Part shown: one piece after another, positions 30,646 to 39,375 of the stretch
Layout: the number at the start of each line of letters is the position of its first letter
Position numbering within the stretch: position 1 is the first letter of the stretch
Assembly (NCBI RefSeq): GCF_001556105.1
Contig: NZ_LSIF01000083.1
Location: 124,001-188,000 of the forward strand
Origin: Pseudoxanthomonas mexicana
Lineage (GTDB): Bacteria > Pseudomonadota > Gammaproteobacteria > Xanthomonadales > Xanthomonadaceae
Direction of reading: 5' to 3'
Length of the DNA stretch: 64,000 nt
Position numbers and translations under genes: made by a program
The notes under the pieces: model-generated
What the model saw: the letters and a program-made list of their open reading frames with translations, nothing else
Told to the model about the DNA's origin: nothing
The model's database searches: none

Positions 30646-32226
30646 TCAGCGCAATGGCACGCGCAGTCGCGACGGCGCACCGGCGGGCGACGAGAACGTC
30701 ACTGTGCCGCCCAGCCCTGCCGCTTCCGTGTAGCGCGGATCGTGGGTGTCGATCACCAGCACCAGGCGATGGCCGGCGGGAACACGCGCCGCGTTCGCCT
30801 CAAGCGTCACCTCGATCGTGCGTGCCTGGCCGGCCACGGCACCGCGCAGGCTGTAGGGCTTGTGCGTGATCAGCGTGCCGATGCCCCACGCATCCATGCT
30901 GTAGAGGTAGGCGATCAGGGTGACGTTGCGCTGGCTGGGCGTCGCCGTCACGCGCAGCGCCGACGATCCGGCCAGCGTACGCTCGCCCGCCATCGCCGGA
31001 CCCACCCATACGCCGGCGCCGGCGCGATTCACCAACGGCACCGACGCGGTCGTCGGTGCGCCGAGCCCCTGCAGCAATCCACTGAGCAGGACCACACCGG
31101 AATCGGCAACCGTCGGCACACCGGTGGCGATGCGATGGCTCCAGCCCGTCGACACGCCGCTCACCAGCGCACCCGTGGGTGCGAGCCAGCCGGTGGGCGC
31201 CGCCAGTCCGTACTCGGTGGACGCGGCCTGCACCGCGTTCCAGTCCGCGTACGACAGCCAGCGGCCTTCGCGCGTGGCGAGGCGTACCGCGGCTTCGCCA
31301 TCCACGCCGGTCATCCGGCCCTTGAGATGCCGGTCGAACCAGCGCGTCGTCGCGTCGTAGACCTGGTTCGGCAGGCCCAGCGCACCCGGCAGTTCCGCGG
31401 TGGCGTGGTCGCCCTGGCTGAAGATCAACTGCTTGGGGCCGCGCAGGCGGTTGTAGAAGTCCACGTACTGGTTTGGCGGGAACAGGCCGTCGTTGAATGC
31501 GTTGGCGAGCAACACCGCCGTGCCCTGGCGATTCAGCGCCTCCACTTCGTGCGCCACGCCGCGGCTGGTCGCCTGCGGCAGGAAGCCCTGCACGGCGCCG
31601 TCGAAATCGCCGATCACCGCGCGCGCGGTGATCCGCGCCAGGTCCGGTCCCGGACGGCCGGTCGCCACGCCCGCAGCGACCAGCAGGGTCACGCCCTGCT
31701 CGCTGACGGTCTGGTTCGCGTAGAGCGAGGTTTCCAGGTTCGCCCAGCCGCTGAGCGCCGCCACCGCTTTGATGCGAGGATCGCGCGCCGCCGCCAGCAG
31801 GCTGGTGCCTGCGCCGTAGGAAATGCCGGACGCGCCAATCGCATTCGGATTCGCCGGCGTGTTGGCCAGCGCCCAGTCGATGACCGCGCTGAGGTCCTCC
31901 ACCGTCGCCGGCCCGGCGATGTCGATCTGTCCTGCCGAGTCCCAGAAGCCGCGCGACGTGTAGCTGACGACGACATAGCCGTTCGATGCGAGCTGGCTGG
32001 CGCGGCCGACATATTCCAGGTTGGGCAACGCCCAGCTCGCGGGCATCACGATCAGCGGGAACGGGCCGCTGCCCTGGCCCTGCGGCACCAGCACCAGCGC
32101 ACCGAGTTCGGTGCCGTCCCAACTGCGGATGCGTTCGTAGGTCTTGCTGTAGCCGGCGGCGAAGGCCACCGAGGAGAACACCAGCAACACGACGGCCAGC
32201 AGGCCGCGACAGACGGATCGGGTCAT
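30646..32226 (-). CDS. Exported alpha/beta hydrolase, CocE/NonD (peptidase S15) type
   Basis: This 526-residue protein starts with a signal peptide (LLAVVLLVFSSVAFA, cleavage near residue 24). An S15-type alpha/beta-hydrolase domain follows, with the nucleophile elbow GISYGAG, the acid region NAFNDGLFPPNQ and the histidine in QGDHATAELPG. The last 200 residues form the jelly-roll domain typical of X-Pro dipeptidyl peptidases and cocaine esterase. It probably hydrolyses acyl or peptide substrates in the periplasm or outside the cell. ATG at 32226 is chosen for the signal peptide. Confidence 0.85.
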   Translation of the reverse strand: MTRSVCRGLLAVVLLVFSSVAFAAGYSKTYERIRSWDGTELGALVLVPQGQGSGPFPLIVMPASWALPNLEYVGRASQLASNGYVVVSYTSRGFWDSAGQIDIAGPATVEDLSAVIDWALANTPANPNAIGASGISYGAGTSLLAAARDPRIKAVAALSGWANLETSLYANQTVSEQGVTLLVAAGVATGRPGPDLARITARAVIGDFDGAVQGFLPQATSRGVAHEVEALNRQGTAVLLANAFNDGLFPPNQYVDFYNRLRGPKQLIFSQGDHATAELPGALGLPNQVYDATTRWFDRHLKGRMTGVDGEAAVRLATREGRWLSYADWNAVQAASTEYGLAAPTGWLAPTGALVSGVSTGWSHRIATGVPTVADSGVVLLSGLLQGLGAPTTASVPLVNRAGAGVWVGPAMAGERTLAGSSALRVTATPSQRNVTLIAYLYSMDAWGIGTLITHKPYSLRGAVAGQARTIEVTLEANAARVPAGHRLVLVIDTHDPRYTEAAGLGGTVTFSSPAGAPSRLRVPLR

Positions 32227-32315
32227 GCGAAGGCTCCTCACAGGCGTCGCCGGGCCGGACGGCCGGGCGGGAAAGCGATGCGATGGAACCCGTCGGGGGG
32301 GAACGAGCGCAGCGA

Positions 32316-32333
32316 CCATACCATCAGGTATGG
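32316..32333. other. 7-bp inverted repeat between thiL and the S15-type gene
   Basis: CCATACC-ATCA-GGTATGG lies in the 144-base gap. It has no T-run, so it is either an operator for the hydrolase gene or part of the thiL 3' end. Confidence 0.3.
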
Positions 32334-32370
32334 GCTTGGCCACGCTGCGCTGCAGCGCGGAGTCGGACGG

Positions 32371-33318
32371 TCAGCCGAAGTGGTCGTAGCCCGTGCGCGG
32401 CGGCCGCCAGGGCGCACCTGCCGCATCCACGGCAATGACGCCGTCACCGCCGGTGATGCGGCCGATGCGGGTGATGCGCAGATCGAACGAAGACGCGAGT
32501 CGCGCGATGGCGTCACGCGACGACACCTCCGCGGTGAAACACAGTTCGTAGTCGTCGCCGCCGCTGGCCTGCAGCGCCGCGCGTTCGATGTCGTCGAACG
32601 ACCCTCGCAGGTCGTCCGAAGCGGGCAACGCCTGCATCTCGACCTGGGCGCCGACGCCGCTGCGCGCGCAGACGTGGCCCAGGTCGGCCAGCAGGCCGTC
32701 GGACACGTCGACGCAGGCGTTCGCCAGACCGACCAGCGCGAGACCCGCACTCACGCGCGGCGTGGGCCGGTCCAGGCGCGCGCGCAACACGTGGGTCGGA
32801 TCGCGTTCCAGCAGCGCCAGCGCACCCGCTGCGTCGCCGAGCGTGCCGGTCACCCACACGTCGTCACCGACCCGCGCGCCATCTCGGCGCAGCGCGCCGC
32901 CCGCCGCCACAAAACCCATCGCGGTGACCGACAACGACAGCGGACCGCGCGTGGTGTCGCCGCCGACCAGCGCGAGGCCGTGGCGCTCCGCGAGAGAGAG
33001 GAAGCCATCCAGGAAACCATCGATCCACACGGCATCGGATTGCGGCAACGACAGCGAGAGCGTGCACCAGGCAGGGTCGGCGCCCATCGACGCGAGGTCG
33101 GACAGGTTCACGGCCAACGCCTTCCAGCCGATGTCGGCCGGCGACGTGCCATGCGGGAAATGGACGCCGTCGTTCAAGGTGTCGGCGGTAACCACCAGAT
33201 GCCGGCCGGGCGGCGGCGCCAGCAGCGCGGCATCGTCGCCGATGCCGAGCACGATGTCCCCGCGCGTGCCCGCACGTGCGCGGATGCGCGCGATCAGGTC
33301 GAATTCGCCGATGCCCAT
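32371..33318 (-). CDS. thiL: Thiamine-monophosphate kinase
   Basis: ThiL phosphorylates thiamine monophosphate to the active cofactor thiamine diphosphate. The 315-residue protein has GEFDLIARI, the metal-binding DIVLGIGDDAALL, TADTLNDGVHFP, ALAVNLSDLASMGADP and the later VDVSDGLLADLGHV. The start at 33318 (MGIGEFDL) matches the family. A GTG four codons upstream is possible. It follows nusB by 24 bases, the nusB-thiL order seen in E. coli. Confidence 0.96.
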   Translation of the reverse strand: MGIGEFDLIARIRARAGTRGDIVLGIGDDAALLAPPPGRHLVVTADTLNDGVHFPHGTSPADIGWKALAVNLSDLASMGADPAWCTLSLSLPQSDAVWIDGFLDGFLSLAERHGLALVGGDTTRGPLSLSVTAMGFVAAGGALRRDGARVGDDVWVTGTLGDAAGALALLERDPTHVLRARLDRPTPRVSAGLALVGLANACVDVSDGLLADLGHVCARSGVGAQVEMQALPASDDLRGSFDDIERAALQASGGDDYELCFTAEVSSRDAIARLASSFDLRITRIGRITGGDGVIAVDAAGAPWRPPRTGYDHFG

Positions 33319-33342
33319 ATCGCGAACCACCGCGCCGATGTA

Positions 33343-33810
33343 TCAGCGCCGCGCCTGCGCCTCGGCGGGACGCCACTCGACGGCAGCGTGGTCGAGCACG
33401 CCATTGATGTAGGTGTGCCCGTGTTCGGAGCCGAAGCGCTTGGCGGTCTCGATCGCTTCGTTCAACACCACGCGGTACGGCACGTCGAGGCGATGGATCA
33501 GTTCGTAGGCGGCGATGCGCAGCACGGCGCGCTCGATGGGATCGACTTCCTCCACCGTGCGGTCGAGGAACGGCAGCAGGGCTTCGTCGAGCGAGGCACG
33601 ATGCCGGACGACGCCGCGCACCAGGTCTTCGAAGTACTCGAGATCGGCGATCTCGTGCGCCTGCTCATGCGCGAATTGCGCGATCACCTGGCCCACTTCG
33701 CCGCCCGACATCTGCCACGCGTAGACGGCCTGCAGCGCACGGCGGCGCGCGCGGGCGCGCGTGACCGGATCGACGCCGTCCTTGCGCTGGGGATGTTGTT
33801 GTCGGCTCAC
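33343..33810 (-). CDS. nusB: Transcription antitermination factor NusB
   Basis: NusB binds BoxA RNA with NusE (S10) to support rRNA antitermination. The 155-residue helical protein contains ARRRALQAVYAWQ, DPIERAVLRIAAYELIH and YRVVLNEAIETAKRFGSEHGHTYINGVLD. I chose the GTG at 33810, which has a strong AGGAG six bases upstream and gives a normal length. It lies 22 bases after ribH, the usual ribH-nusB pair. Confidence 0.95.
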   Translation of the reverse strand: MSRQQHPQRKDGVDPVTRARARRRALQAVYAWQMSGGEVGQVIAQFAHEQAHEIADLEYFEDLVRGVVRHRASLDEALLPFLDRTVEEVDPIERAVLRIAAYELIHRLDVPYRVVLNEAIETAKRFGSEHGHTYINGVLDHAAVEWRPAEAQARR

Positions 33811-33832
33811 GTCAGCTCCTGCAATTCTTGGG

Positions 33833-34300
33833 TTACGGCAACTGTTCCAGCAGCTGGGCCATCTCGATGGCGGCCAGCGCGGCTTCCTCGCCCTTGTTGC
33901 CATGACTGCCGCCGGCACGGGCTTCCGCATCTTCGATGCGTTCCACCGCCAGCACGCCGTTCAGCACCGGCACGCCGGTGTCCAGCTGCACGCGCATCAG
34001 GCCTTCGGCGCAACGGTCGGCGACATGCTCATAGTGGCGGGTGTCGCCGCGGATCACGCAGCCCAGGGTAATCAGCGCCGCGTGATCGCCGGCCGCCGCC
34101 AGGCGCGCCGCGACCAGCGGGATCTCCCACGCGCCGGGTACCCGCACCACGTCGATCGCGTCCTCGCCCACGCCGTTGCCGGCCAAGCTCTGCCGCGCGC
34201 CAGCCACCAGCACATCGGTGATGCGCGGATTCCAGCGGCTCGCGATGATCGCAAAGCGGGCGCCGACGGGCGCGCGCAGATCGCCTTCGAAGTGGGACAT
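33833..34300 (-). CDS. ribH: 6,7-dimethyl-8-ribityllumazine synthase
   Basis: RibH condenses the RibB product with the pyrimidine made by RibD to form lumazine, the direct riboflavin precursor. The 155-residue protein shows [36 protein letters not shown] and the [14 protein letters not shown] segment. Length is standard for a capsid-forming lumazine synthase. It is part of the ribE-ribBX-ribH run downstream of an FMN riboswitch. Confidence 0.97.
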   Translation of the reverse strand: MSHFEGDLRAPVGARFAIIASRWNPRITDVLVAGARQSLAGNGVGEDAIDVVRVPGAWEIPLVAARLAAAGDHAALITLGCVIRGDTRHYEHVADRCAEGLMRVQLDTGVPVLNGVLAVERIEDAEARAGGSHGNKGEEAALAAIEMAQLLEQLP

Positions 34301-34363
34301 GGCGGGTTCCTTGGGGGTGGGGAAGTCTACCAGCCGGGGCGACCGGCCGGTCTGCCGGAAGAC

Positions 34364-35458
34364 TCAGGGCTGGACGTACTCGACCACGTCCAGGCCGAAG
34401 CCGGCCAGGCCGACCTGCCGGCGCGGCGTACCCAGCACCCGCAGCTGGCCGAGGCCAAGGTCGGCCAGGATCTGCGCGCCGGCACCGTTGCGGCGCCACT
34501 GCCCCACATCCTTGGCATTGGCCTGTACCTCGGGTTGCTTGCGCAGGCGAGCCAACAGCGCATCCGCGCTACGAGGTTCGGCCAGCACCACCATCACGCC
34601 CTGCCCTTCCGCCGCGATGGCGCGCAATGCATCGGTGGCGTGCACGCCGAAATCGTCGCGCCGCCAGTGCAACAGGTCACTCAACGGGTTCTCGACCTGC
34701 ACGCGCACCAGCGTGGGCGTGGCCTTGTCCGGCGTACCGCGAACCAGCGCGAAGTGCAGGTCGTGCGCGATGCGGTCGCGGTAGGTGACCAGTTGGAACG
34801 GGCCGAACTCCGTCTCGATATCGCGCGCATCGATGCGCTCGACCGTGTGCTCGGTCGCCAGCCGGTAGGCGATCAGGTCGGCGATGGAGCCCATCTTCAG
34901 GCCGTGCTCGCGCGCGAACACTTCCAGTTGCGGGCGCCGCGCCATGCTGCCATCGGGATTCAGCACTTCCACCAGCACGCCCGCCGGCTCCAGCCCGGCC
35001 AGCAGCGGCAGGTCGCTGGCCGCTTCGGTATGGCCAGCGCGCGTCAGCACGCCGCCCGGCTGGGCGATCAGCGGGAAGATGTGCCCGGGCTGGCTGAGGT
35101 CGGTCGGCTTCGCATCCGGCCGCACCGCGGTGCGCACGGTGTGCGCGCGGTCGTAGGCGGAAATGCCGGTGGTGACGCCCTCGGCCGCCTCGATGCTGAC
35201 CGTGAAATTGGTGTGGAACTGCGCGGTGTTGGTCTGCACCATCGGCGCCAGGCCCAGCTGCGTGCAGCGCTCGCGCGTCAGCGACAGGCAGACCAGGCCG
35301 CGGGCGTGCGTGACCATGAAGTTGATGTCCGATGGCTTGACCAGCTCGGCGGCCATGATCAGGTCGCCTTCGTTTTCGCGGTCCTCGTCGTCGACGATGA
35401 CGACCATGCGGCCCTGGCGGATCTCTTCCAGCAGCTCGGGAATCGGGGCGAAGTTCAT
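34364..35458 (-). CDS. ribB: 3,4-dihydroxy-2-butanone-4-phosphate synthase with degenerate RibA-like domain (RibBX type)
   Basis: The 364-residue protein has a RibB domain (residues 1-205: [42 protein letters not shown]) followed by a GTP-cyclohydrolase-II-like domain. In active RibA three cysteines in HSEC...RCDC bind the catalytic zinc. At the aligned positions here there are Asn257, Asp268 and Phe270, so the RibA half cannot be a normal zinc enzyme. This corresponds to the ribBX variant described in Proteobacteria. A separate ribA must exist elsewhere. The start overlaps the ribE stop as ATGA. Confidence 0.93.
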   Translation of the reverse strand: MNFAPIPELLEEIRQGRMVVIVDDEDRENEGDLIMAAELVKPSDINFMVTHARGLVCLSLTRERCTQLGLAPMVQTNTAQFHTNFTVSIEAAEGVTTGISAYDRAHTVRTAVRPDAKPTDLSQPGHIFPLIAQPGGVLTRAGHTEAASDLPLLAGLEPAGVLVEVLNPDGSMARRPQLEVFAREHGLKMGSIADLIAYRLATEHTVERIDARDIETEFGPFQLVTYRDRIAHDLHFALVRGTPDKATPTLVRVQVENPLSDLLHWRRDDFGVHATDALRAIAAEGQGVMVVLAEPRSADALLARLRKQPEVQANAKDVGQWRRNGAGAQILADLGLGQLRVLGTPRRQVGLAGFGLDVVEYVQP

Positions 35459-36057
35459 GCGCCGTTCCTCTCGCCCAGCAGGCGCTCGACATAGCGCGCC
35501 ACCAGGTCGATCTCCAGGTTCACCGCATCGCCGACCGCGGTGGCGGCGAATGCCGTGTTCGCGACGGTGTGGGGAATCAGCGCGACCTCGAAGCCTTCGG
35601 CATCGACCTCGTTGACGGTGAGGCTGACGCCATCCACGCAGATCGACCCCTTCTTGGCGATGTACTTCAGCAGCGCCACCGGCGCGGCGAAACGCCAGCG
35701 CTGCGCGCGCGCATCGTCGTGTACGGACAGCACGCGACCCACGCCATCCACGTGACCGCTGACCAGATGTCCGCCCAGGCGATCGGTCGGGCGCATCGCG
35801 CGCTCCAGGTTCACGACCGCAGCTTCCTTCAGGCCACCCAGGGTGGTCAGCGACAGCGTCTCGGTGGAGGCGTCGGCCTGGAAGCTGCCAGCGTCGAACG
35901 CGATCACGGTCAGGCACACACCGTTCACCGCGATGCTCTCGCCCCGTTGCACGGCGTCGAACGGCAGCGAGCCGACGGCCACGGTCAGGCGGACGTCACC
36001 GCCCACGGATTCCAGCGCGGCGATGCGGCCGACGCCCTCGATGATGCCGGTGAACAT
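35455..36057 (-). CDS. ribE: Riboflavin synthase, alpha chain
   Basis: This enzyme dismutates two lumazines to riboflavin. The 200-residue protein has two similar barrels, each with the MFTGII/VSGHVDG-type start and a VNGVCLTV or VDGVSLTV block, which marks the internal duplication of the family. An SD-like GGAGGT lies 6 bases before the ATG. The FMN riboswitch is 141 bases upstream, so expression should fall when FMN is plentiful. A 17-codon reading frame ends at its start codon. Confidence 0.97.
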   Translation of the reverse strand: MFTGIIEGVGRIAALESVGGDVRLTVAVGSLPFDAVQRGESIAVNGVCLTVIAFDAGSFQADASTETLSLTTLGGLKEAAVVNLERAMRPTDRLGGHLVSGHVDGVGRVLSVHDDARAQRWRFAAPVALLKYIAKKGSICVDGVSLTVNEVDAEGFEVALIPHTVANTAFAATAVGDAVNLEIDLVARYVERLLGERNGA

Positions 36058-36110
36058 CAGTGCACCTCCGGACGAGGGACGACACGGATGGCGGAAAAGA
36101 GCTGGGACAT
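36057..36110 (-). CDS. Possible 17-residue leader peptide coupled to ribE
   Basis: An ATG at 36110 opens a frame reading MSQLFSAIRVVPRPEVH whose TGA overlaps the ribE ATG as TGATG. It lies between the FMN riboswitch and ribE and contains the ribE Shine-Dalgarno sequence. A purine-rich GAGAGA stands about 5-6 bases before its ATG. Stop-start overlap suggests translational coupling, but a chance frame this short is common and no homology can be judged. Confidence 0.25.
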   Translation of the reverse strand: MSQLFSAIRVVPRPEVH

Positions 36111-36198
36111 GGGACGTCTCTCGCGGTAACGAAGCGAAGACGCCTCCGGGCGCGAAGGCAGGCGCACGGCACCACGCTGGCGCGCGGTTCGGCGGTGC

Positions 36199-36338
36199 CG
36201 TCTTCTTTCATCCGGACTATGACCGTCGGCTCCGGCATCGGACCGGATCTGCTGACCCTCCGGCAGGCCGAAGGCGCTCGCGGGCTTGTCGCTGGGCGAC
36301 CTACCGCCGGTGGGGAATCTCGCCCCGCCCTGAAGACG
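36199..36338 (-). ncRNA. FMN riboswitch (RFN element)
   Basis: On the minus strand the element has closing helix P1 (36332-36338 with 36199-36205), TTCAGGGCGGGG, GATTCCCCACCGGCGGTA, AGCCCGCGAGCGCC, GGTCAGCAGATCCGGT and CCGGAGCCGACGGTCATAG, ending GGATGAAAGAAGACG. These are the conserved blocks of the FMN aptamer. It controls ribE-ribBX-ribH. No T-run terminator follows, so control is more likely at translation initiation. Confidence 0.96.
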
Positions 36339-36371
36339 TCGTTGGTGGTGTACCGGCGAACCGGCCGGCGC

Positions 36372-36377
36372 ATTCTA
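36372..36377 (-). promoter_or_regulatory. Candidate promoter -10 upstream of the FMN riboswitch
   Basis: TAGAAT on the minus strand lies 34 bases before the riboswitch P1 helix, giving a start near 36366. The -35 region is weak (GGCTCG at 17 bases). Confidence 0.45.
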
Positions 36378-36425
36378 CACCTCGCCTTTCCGGACGAGCC
36401 CCGAACGCTGCGTTCCGCCGGGAGA

Positions 36426-37193
36426 TCAGGCCTCGGCAGGCTTGCGGCGCAGGTGCAGGATCAGCGGCCAGCGCATGGTGCGCGCCCGCTGCGGATCGCC
36501 CCAGACCTCGGCCAGTGCCGGCGTGTGGGCGTAAACGGGATCTTCGCCGGTGGCGGCGCGATAACTGCCGGTCGCCGACAGGCTGCCGAAGTAGCCCAGC
36601 AGCGTGGGCAGGTTCCACTCGGCGGTCAGCCACAACCGCGGTGTCGGGATGACGTCGAACGGCCATACATAGTCGCCATAGCCCATGTCCACGTCGGCGC
36701 GCTCGGGCGGCCAGTACGGGTCGATGTCGTCGCGGACCTTCTCGGCCACCTCGGCCAGGTCGTCCTCGAAAATGATGTCCTGGTAGGTCCAGGCGGCCAG
36801 CACGCCGCCCGGGCGCAGCACGCGTTCGCAGGTGTCGAAGAAGCGGTAACGGTCGAACCAGTGCAAGGCCTGCGCGACGGCGACGAGGTCGACGCTGTGG
36901 TCCGCCAGCGCCGTCGTTTCGGCCGGCTCGGTCGCCAGGCTGACGTTGATGCCGTCCCCGCCCTGCGCCCAATGGCGCGCGATCTGCGCGGCGCTGGGAT
37001 CCGTCGCGTGCACATGGGCGAAGCGTGCGGCCAGCCCGCGCGTCGCCTGGCCACTGCCGCACCCGGGCTCCCAGACCTGCGCGGTGGCCGGCACGACCGA
37101 CGCGATCACGTCGTAGAGCGCGTCCGGATACGTGGGGCGCGAGGCGAGGTAGACGTCGGCGACGCCGGAAAAATGATCCTTGAAGGCAGCCAT
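36426..37193 (-). CDS. SAM-dependent class I methyltransferase, substrate unknown
   Basis: This 255-residue protein has the SAM loop VWEPGCGSGQATRGLA (about residues 40-55), an acidic HATDPSAAQI strand end, and VAVAQALHWFDR, a motif common in small-molecule methyltransferases related to trans-aconitate and ubiquinone/menaquinone enzymes. It lies between ribD and the riboswitch, 9 bases downstream of ribD, so it is probably co-transcribed with ribD. A role in flavin chemistry is not indicated. Confidence 0.85.
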   Translation of the reverse strand: MAAFKDHFSGVADVYLASRPTYPDALYDVIASVVPATAQVWEPGCGSGQATRGLAARFAHVHATDPSAAQIARHWAQGGDGINVSLATEPAETTALADHSVDLVAVAQALHWFDRYRFFDTCERVLRPGGVLAAWTYQDIIFEDDLAEVAEKVRDDIDPYWPPERADVDMGYGDYVWPFDVIPTPRLWLTAEWNLPTLLGYFGSLSATGSYRAATGEDPVYAHTPALAEVWGDPQRARTMRWPLILHLRRKPAEA

Positions 37194-37202
37194 GGCGTGC
37201 GG

Positions 37203-38294
37203 TCAGCGGGCAGGTTGCAGCAGAAGGCGCTGATCTTCGCCAATCATGCGACTGTCCACAATCTCCAGCTTCAGCCGGTCGGCCATCGCCTGGATGCCCA
37301 GGCCACCGAAGAGCGGTCGCGCCTGGTCGCCCAGCAACACCGGCGCGACGTACAGCAGCACTTCGTCGGCCAGGCCCGTGGCCAGGAATGCGCCCGCCAA
37401 GGTGGCGCCGGCTTCGGCATGGACTTCGTTGATGCCACGCGTGGCCAGCAGTTCCAGCACGGCCTTCAGATCGAAATTGCTGCCGATCGCCGGCGCGATC
37501 GCGCGCTGCACATCGACATCGCGCGGCGGCTTTGCATCGGCGGTATGGATATAGAGCGTCGGCGCTTCGCCCTGGCGCACGTTGCCGCGCGCGACGGTGG
37601 CCAGGCCGGGATCGAGCACCACGCGCAGCGGCGGCTCGAACGCCGTGTCGTCGCCAAACCGCACCGTCAGCGACGGATCGTCGGCCAGCACCGTACCGGC
37701 ACCGGTCAGGATGGCGCCGGCGCGCGCGCGCCAGCGCATCACGTCACGGCGCGATGCGTCGCCGCTGATCCACTTCGAGTCGCCGTTCGCCATCGCGGTG
37801 CGGCCGTCAAGGCTGGTGGCCAGCTTCACCCGCATCCACGGTCGTCCGCGTTCGATGCGCGAGAGGAATCCGCGATTCAACCGGCGCGCCTGCGCTTCCA
37901 TCAATCCCGACTGCACGGCGATGCCGGCCGCGCGCAGCCGGTCGAAGCCCGCGCCATCGACCTGCGGGAACGGATCGCGCATCGCCGCAACCACGCGAAC
38001 GACACCCGCAGCAACGAGGGCCTCGGCGCATGGCCCTGTGCGTCCGGTATGCGCACAGGGCTCCAGCGTGACGTACGCGGTCGCGCCCTGCGCGCGATCG
38101 CCTGCGGCCTGCAGCGCGAACACCTCGGCATGGGGCTCGCCAGCCTTGCGGTGCCAGCCCTCGCCGACGATTTCGTCGCCGTGCACGATCACGCAGCCCA
38201 CCATCGGATTCGGACGCGTGGTGTACGCGCCACGCTCGGCCAGGCGCAGCGCGCGCGCCATGCAGGCATGGTCAAACGCGGAAAAGTCAGTCAC
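37203..38294 (-). CDS. ribD: Riboflavin biosynthesis deaminase/reductase
   Basis: RibD deaminates the pyrimidine made by GTP cyclohydrolase II and then reduces its ribose. The N-terminal half has the zinc deaminase motif PHAEVFAL and TLEPCAHTGRTGPCAEAL. The C-terminal reductase starts near PWMRVKLATSLDGRTA and includes SKWISGDASR. I chose the GTG at 38294 (VTDFSAFDH), which begins the conserved domain. An ATG at 38321 would overlap the upstream gene by 35 bases and adds nine residues. The gene is upstream of the riboswitch and so escapes it. Confidence 0.93.
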   Translation of the reverse strand: MTDFSAFDHACMARALRLAERGAYTTRPNPMVGCVIVHGDEIVGEGWHRKAGEPHAEVFALQAAGDRAQGATAYVTLEPCAHTGRTGPCAEALVAAGVVRVVAAMRDPFPQVDGAGFDRLRAAGIAVQSGLMEAQARRLNRGFLSRIERGRPWMRVKLATSLDGRTAMANGDSKWISGDASRRDVMRWRARAGAILTGAGTVLADDPSLTVRFGDDTAFEPPLRVVLDPGLATVARGNVRQGEAPTLYIHTADAKPPRDVDVQRAIAPAIGSNFDLKAVLELLATRGINEVHAEAGATLAGAFLATGLADEVLLYVAPVLLGDQARPLFGGLGIQAMADRLKLEIVDSRMIGEDQRLLLQPAR

Positions 38295-39375
38295 GGGAAT
38301 AGCGCCCTCGTTCATCGCCATCGGGCCACGTGGGGATCAGCCAGCCGGCATCGATCCGCAGTTCCATCTGCTCGAATGCGGGACCGCTCAACACCTGGGT
38401 TTCGAGTTCAACCTGCATCAGCGGACGCGCGTTCTCCGCCACTTCCAGGCGCAGCACGGGCACGCCCGCCTCCATCGCCCGTTCGATGCCAAGCGCGATC
38501 GCCACGGGCATTGCGCCAGCATCGGCGGCGAAGGCATAGCCACCCGCGCGCGTGGTCACCGGCTCCTCGCGTCCATCAGCGTAGATGAAGGTCACCGCGA
38601 CGCCGTTGAAATACGCACCCTGGTCATCGTCGTGCACGAGCACCGCCGCACGCGGCTGCCAGTCCGCTGGATCGCTGTCGCGCACCGGTTCGGACGGGGC
38701 GATGCATTCGGCCGGCAGCGAGAGTGTGGCGTAGCGCGGCGGCGGCTCGGGCAGCTTCCAGTACAGGTCTTTCAGCGCGTACTGCTCGCGCCAGTAGTCG
38801 GCCATCGCCTGGGTCGCCACCTGCATCGCCGCCGATTGCGCGGCGCCTTCCGCCGACATCGCAGCCGCCGCCGTCTCTTCGGCGCGCCGCACGGACGCGG
38901 CCAGCCGCGCCTGCTGTGCGGCGACCTCGCGACGCAGCGCGGCCTCGTCGATCTCTCCGTCTCCTGCCACGAGTGGCATGGCGGCAGGGGCCGACGCGCC
39001 TTGCAGGAACGGGCATCGTGCACTGATCTCGGCCAACGTCGCCTCATGCCTCTGGCGCCGCCACGAATACTCCGCCGCGGCATCCCAGTCGCGGGCTTCC
39101 TTCACGTACGCCCATCCCTTGCCTTCGGGGACCGGGTCGGTGCGCAGCACCACCTTGTCACCCGCCCGCTTCCATGCCCCTTCGGCCTGCTGGTCCATCG
39201 CTCCATAGCTCAGGTACCACTGGAAGCGCCCCTCCGGCTTGAGCAGCAGCTCAGAGCCCACTTCCCTCACGCCGTTGAGGTAGTAATGGCCGGCGAGATC
39301 GTCGGCGGCGCGCGCGCTCGCGGGAGTGGCCAGCAGCAGGGCGGACAGCGCCAGCGCTTCCACGTGGGGTGTCAT
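38287..39375 (-). CDS. Secreted protein of unknown function
   Basis: This 362-residue protein has a signal peptide (ALSALLLATPASARA). A short beta-rich segment, GHYYLNGVREVGSELLLKPEGRFQWYL, reminiscent of lipocalin-like secreted domains, is followed by an Ala/Glu/Arg-rich helix around residues 140-180. A C-terminal beta-rich region follows. I do not recognise a family. It overlaps the GNAT gene by 4 bases and ribD by 8 bases, so it belongs to the same transcription unit, but nothing ties it to riboflavin. Confidence 0.75.
   Translation of the reverse strand: MTPHVEALALSALLLATPASARAADDLAGHYYLNGVREVGSELLLKPEGRFQWYLSYGAMDQQAEGAWKRAGDKVVLRTDPVPEGKGWAYVKEARDWDAAAEYSWRRQRHEATLAEISARCPFLQGASAPAAMPLVAGDGEIDEAALRREVAAQQARLAASVRRAEETAAAAMSAEGAAQSAAMQVATQAMADYWREQYALKDLYWKLPEPPPRYATLSLPAECIAPSEPVRDSDPADWQPRAAVLVHDDDQGAYFNGVAVTFIYADGREEPVTTRAGGYAFAADAGAMPVAIALGIERAMEAGVPVLRLEVAENARPLMQVELETQVLSGPAFEQMELRIDAGWLIPTWPDGDERGRYSRD

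Noticed and set aside
30742..34071. An 1109-codon plus-strand frame opposite the S15-type gene, thiL and nusB
   Set aside because: It crosses several well-conserved minus-strand genes and their gaps and shows only biased composition.
38295..38321. ATG at 38321 as ribD start
   Set aside because: It lacks a ribosome site and adds residues not typical of the family. The GTG at 38294 was preferred, although the choice is not certain.
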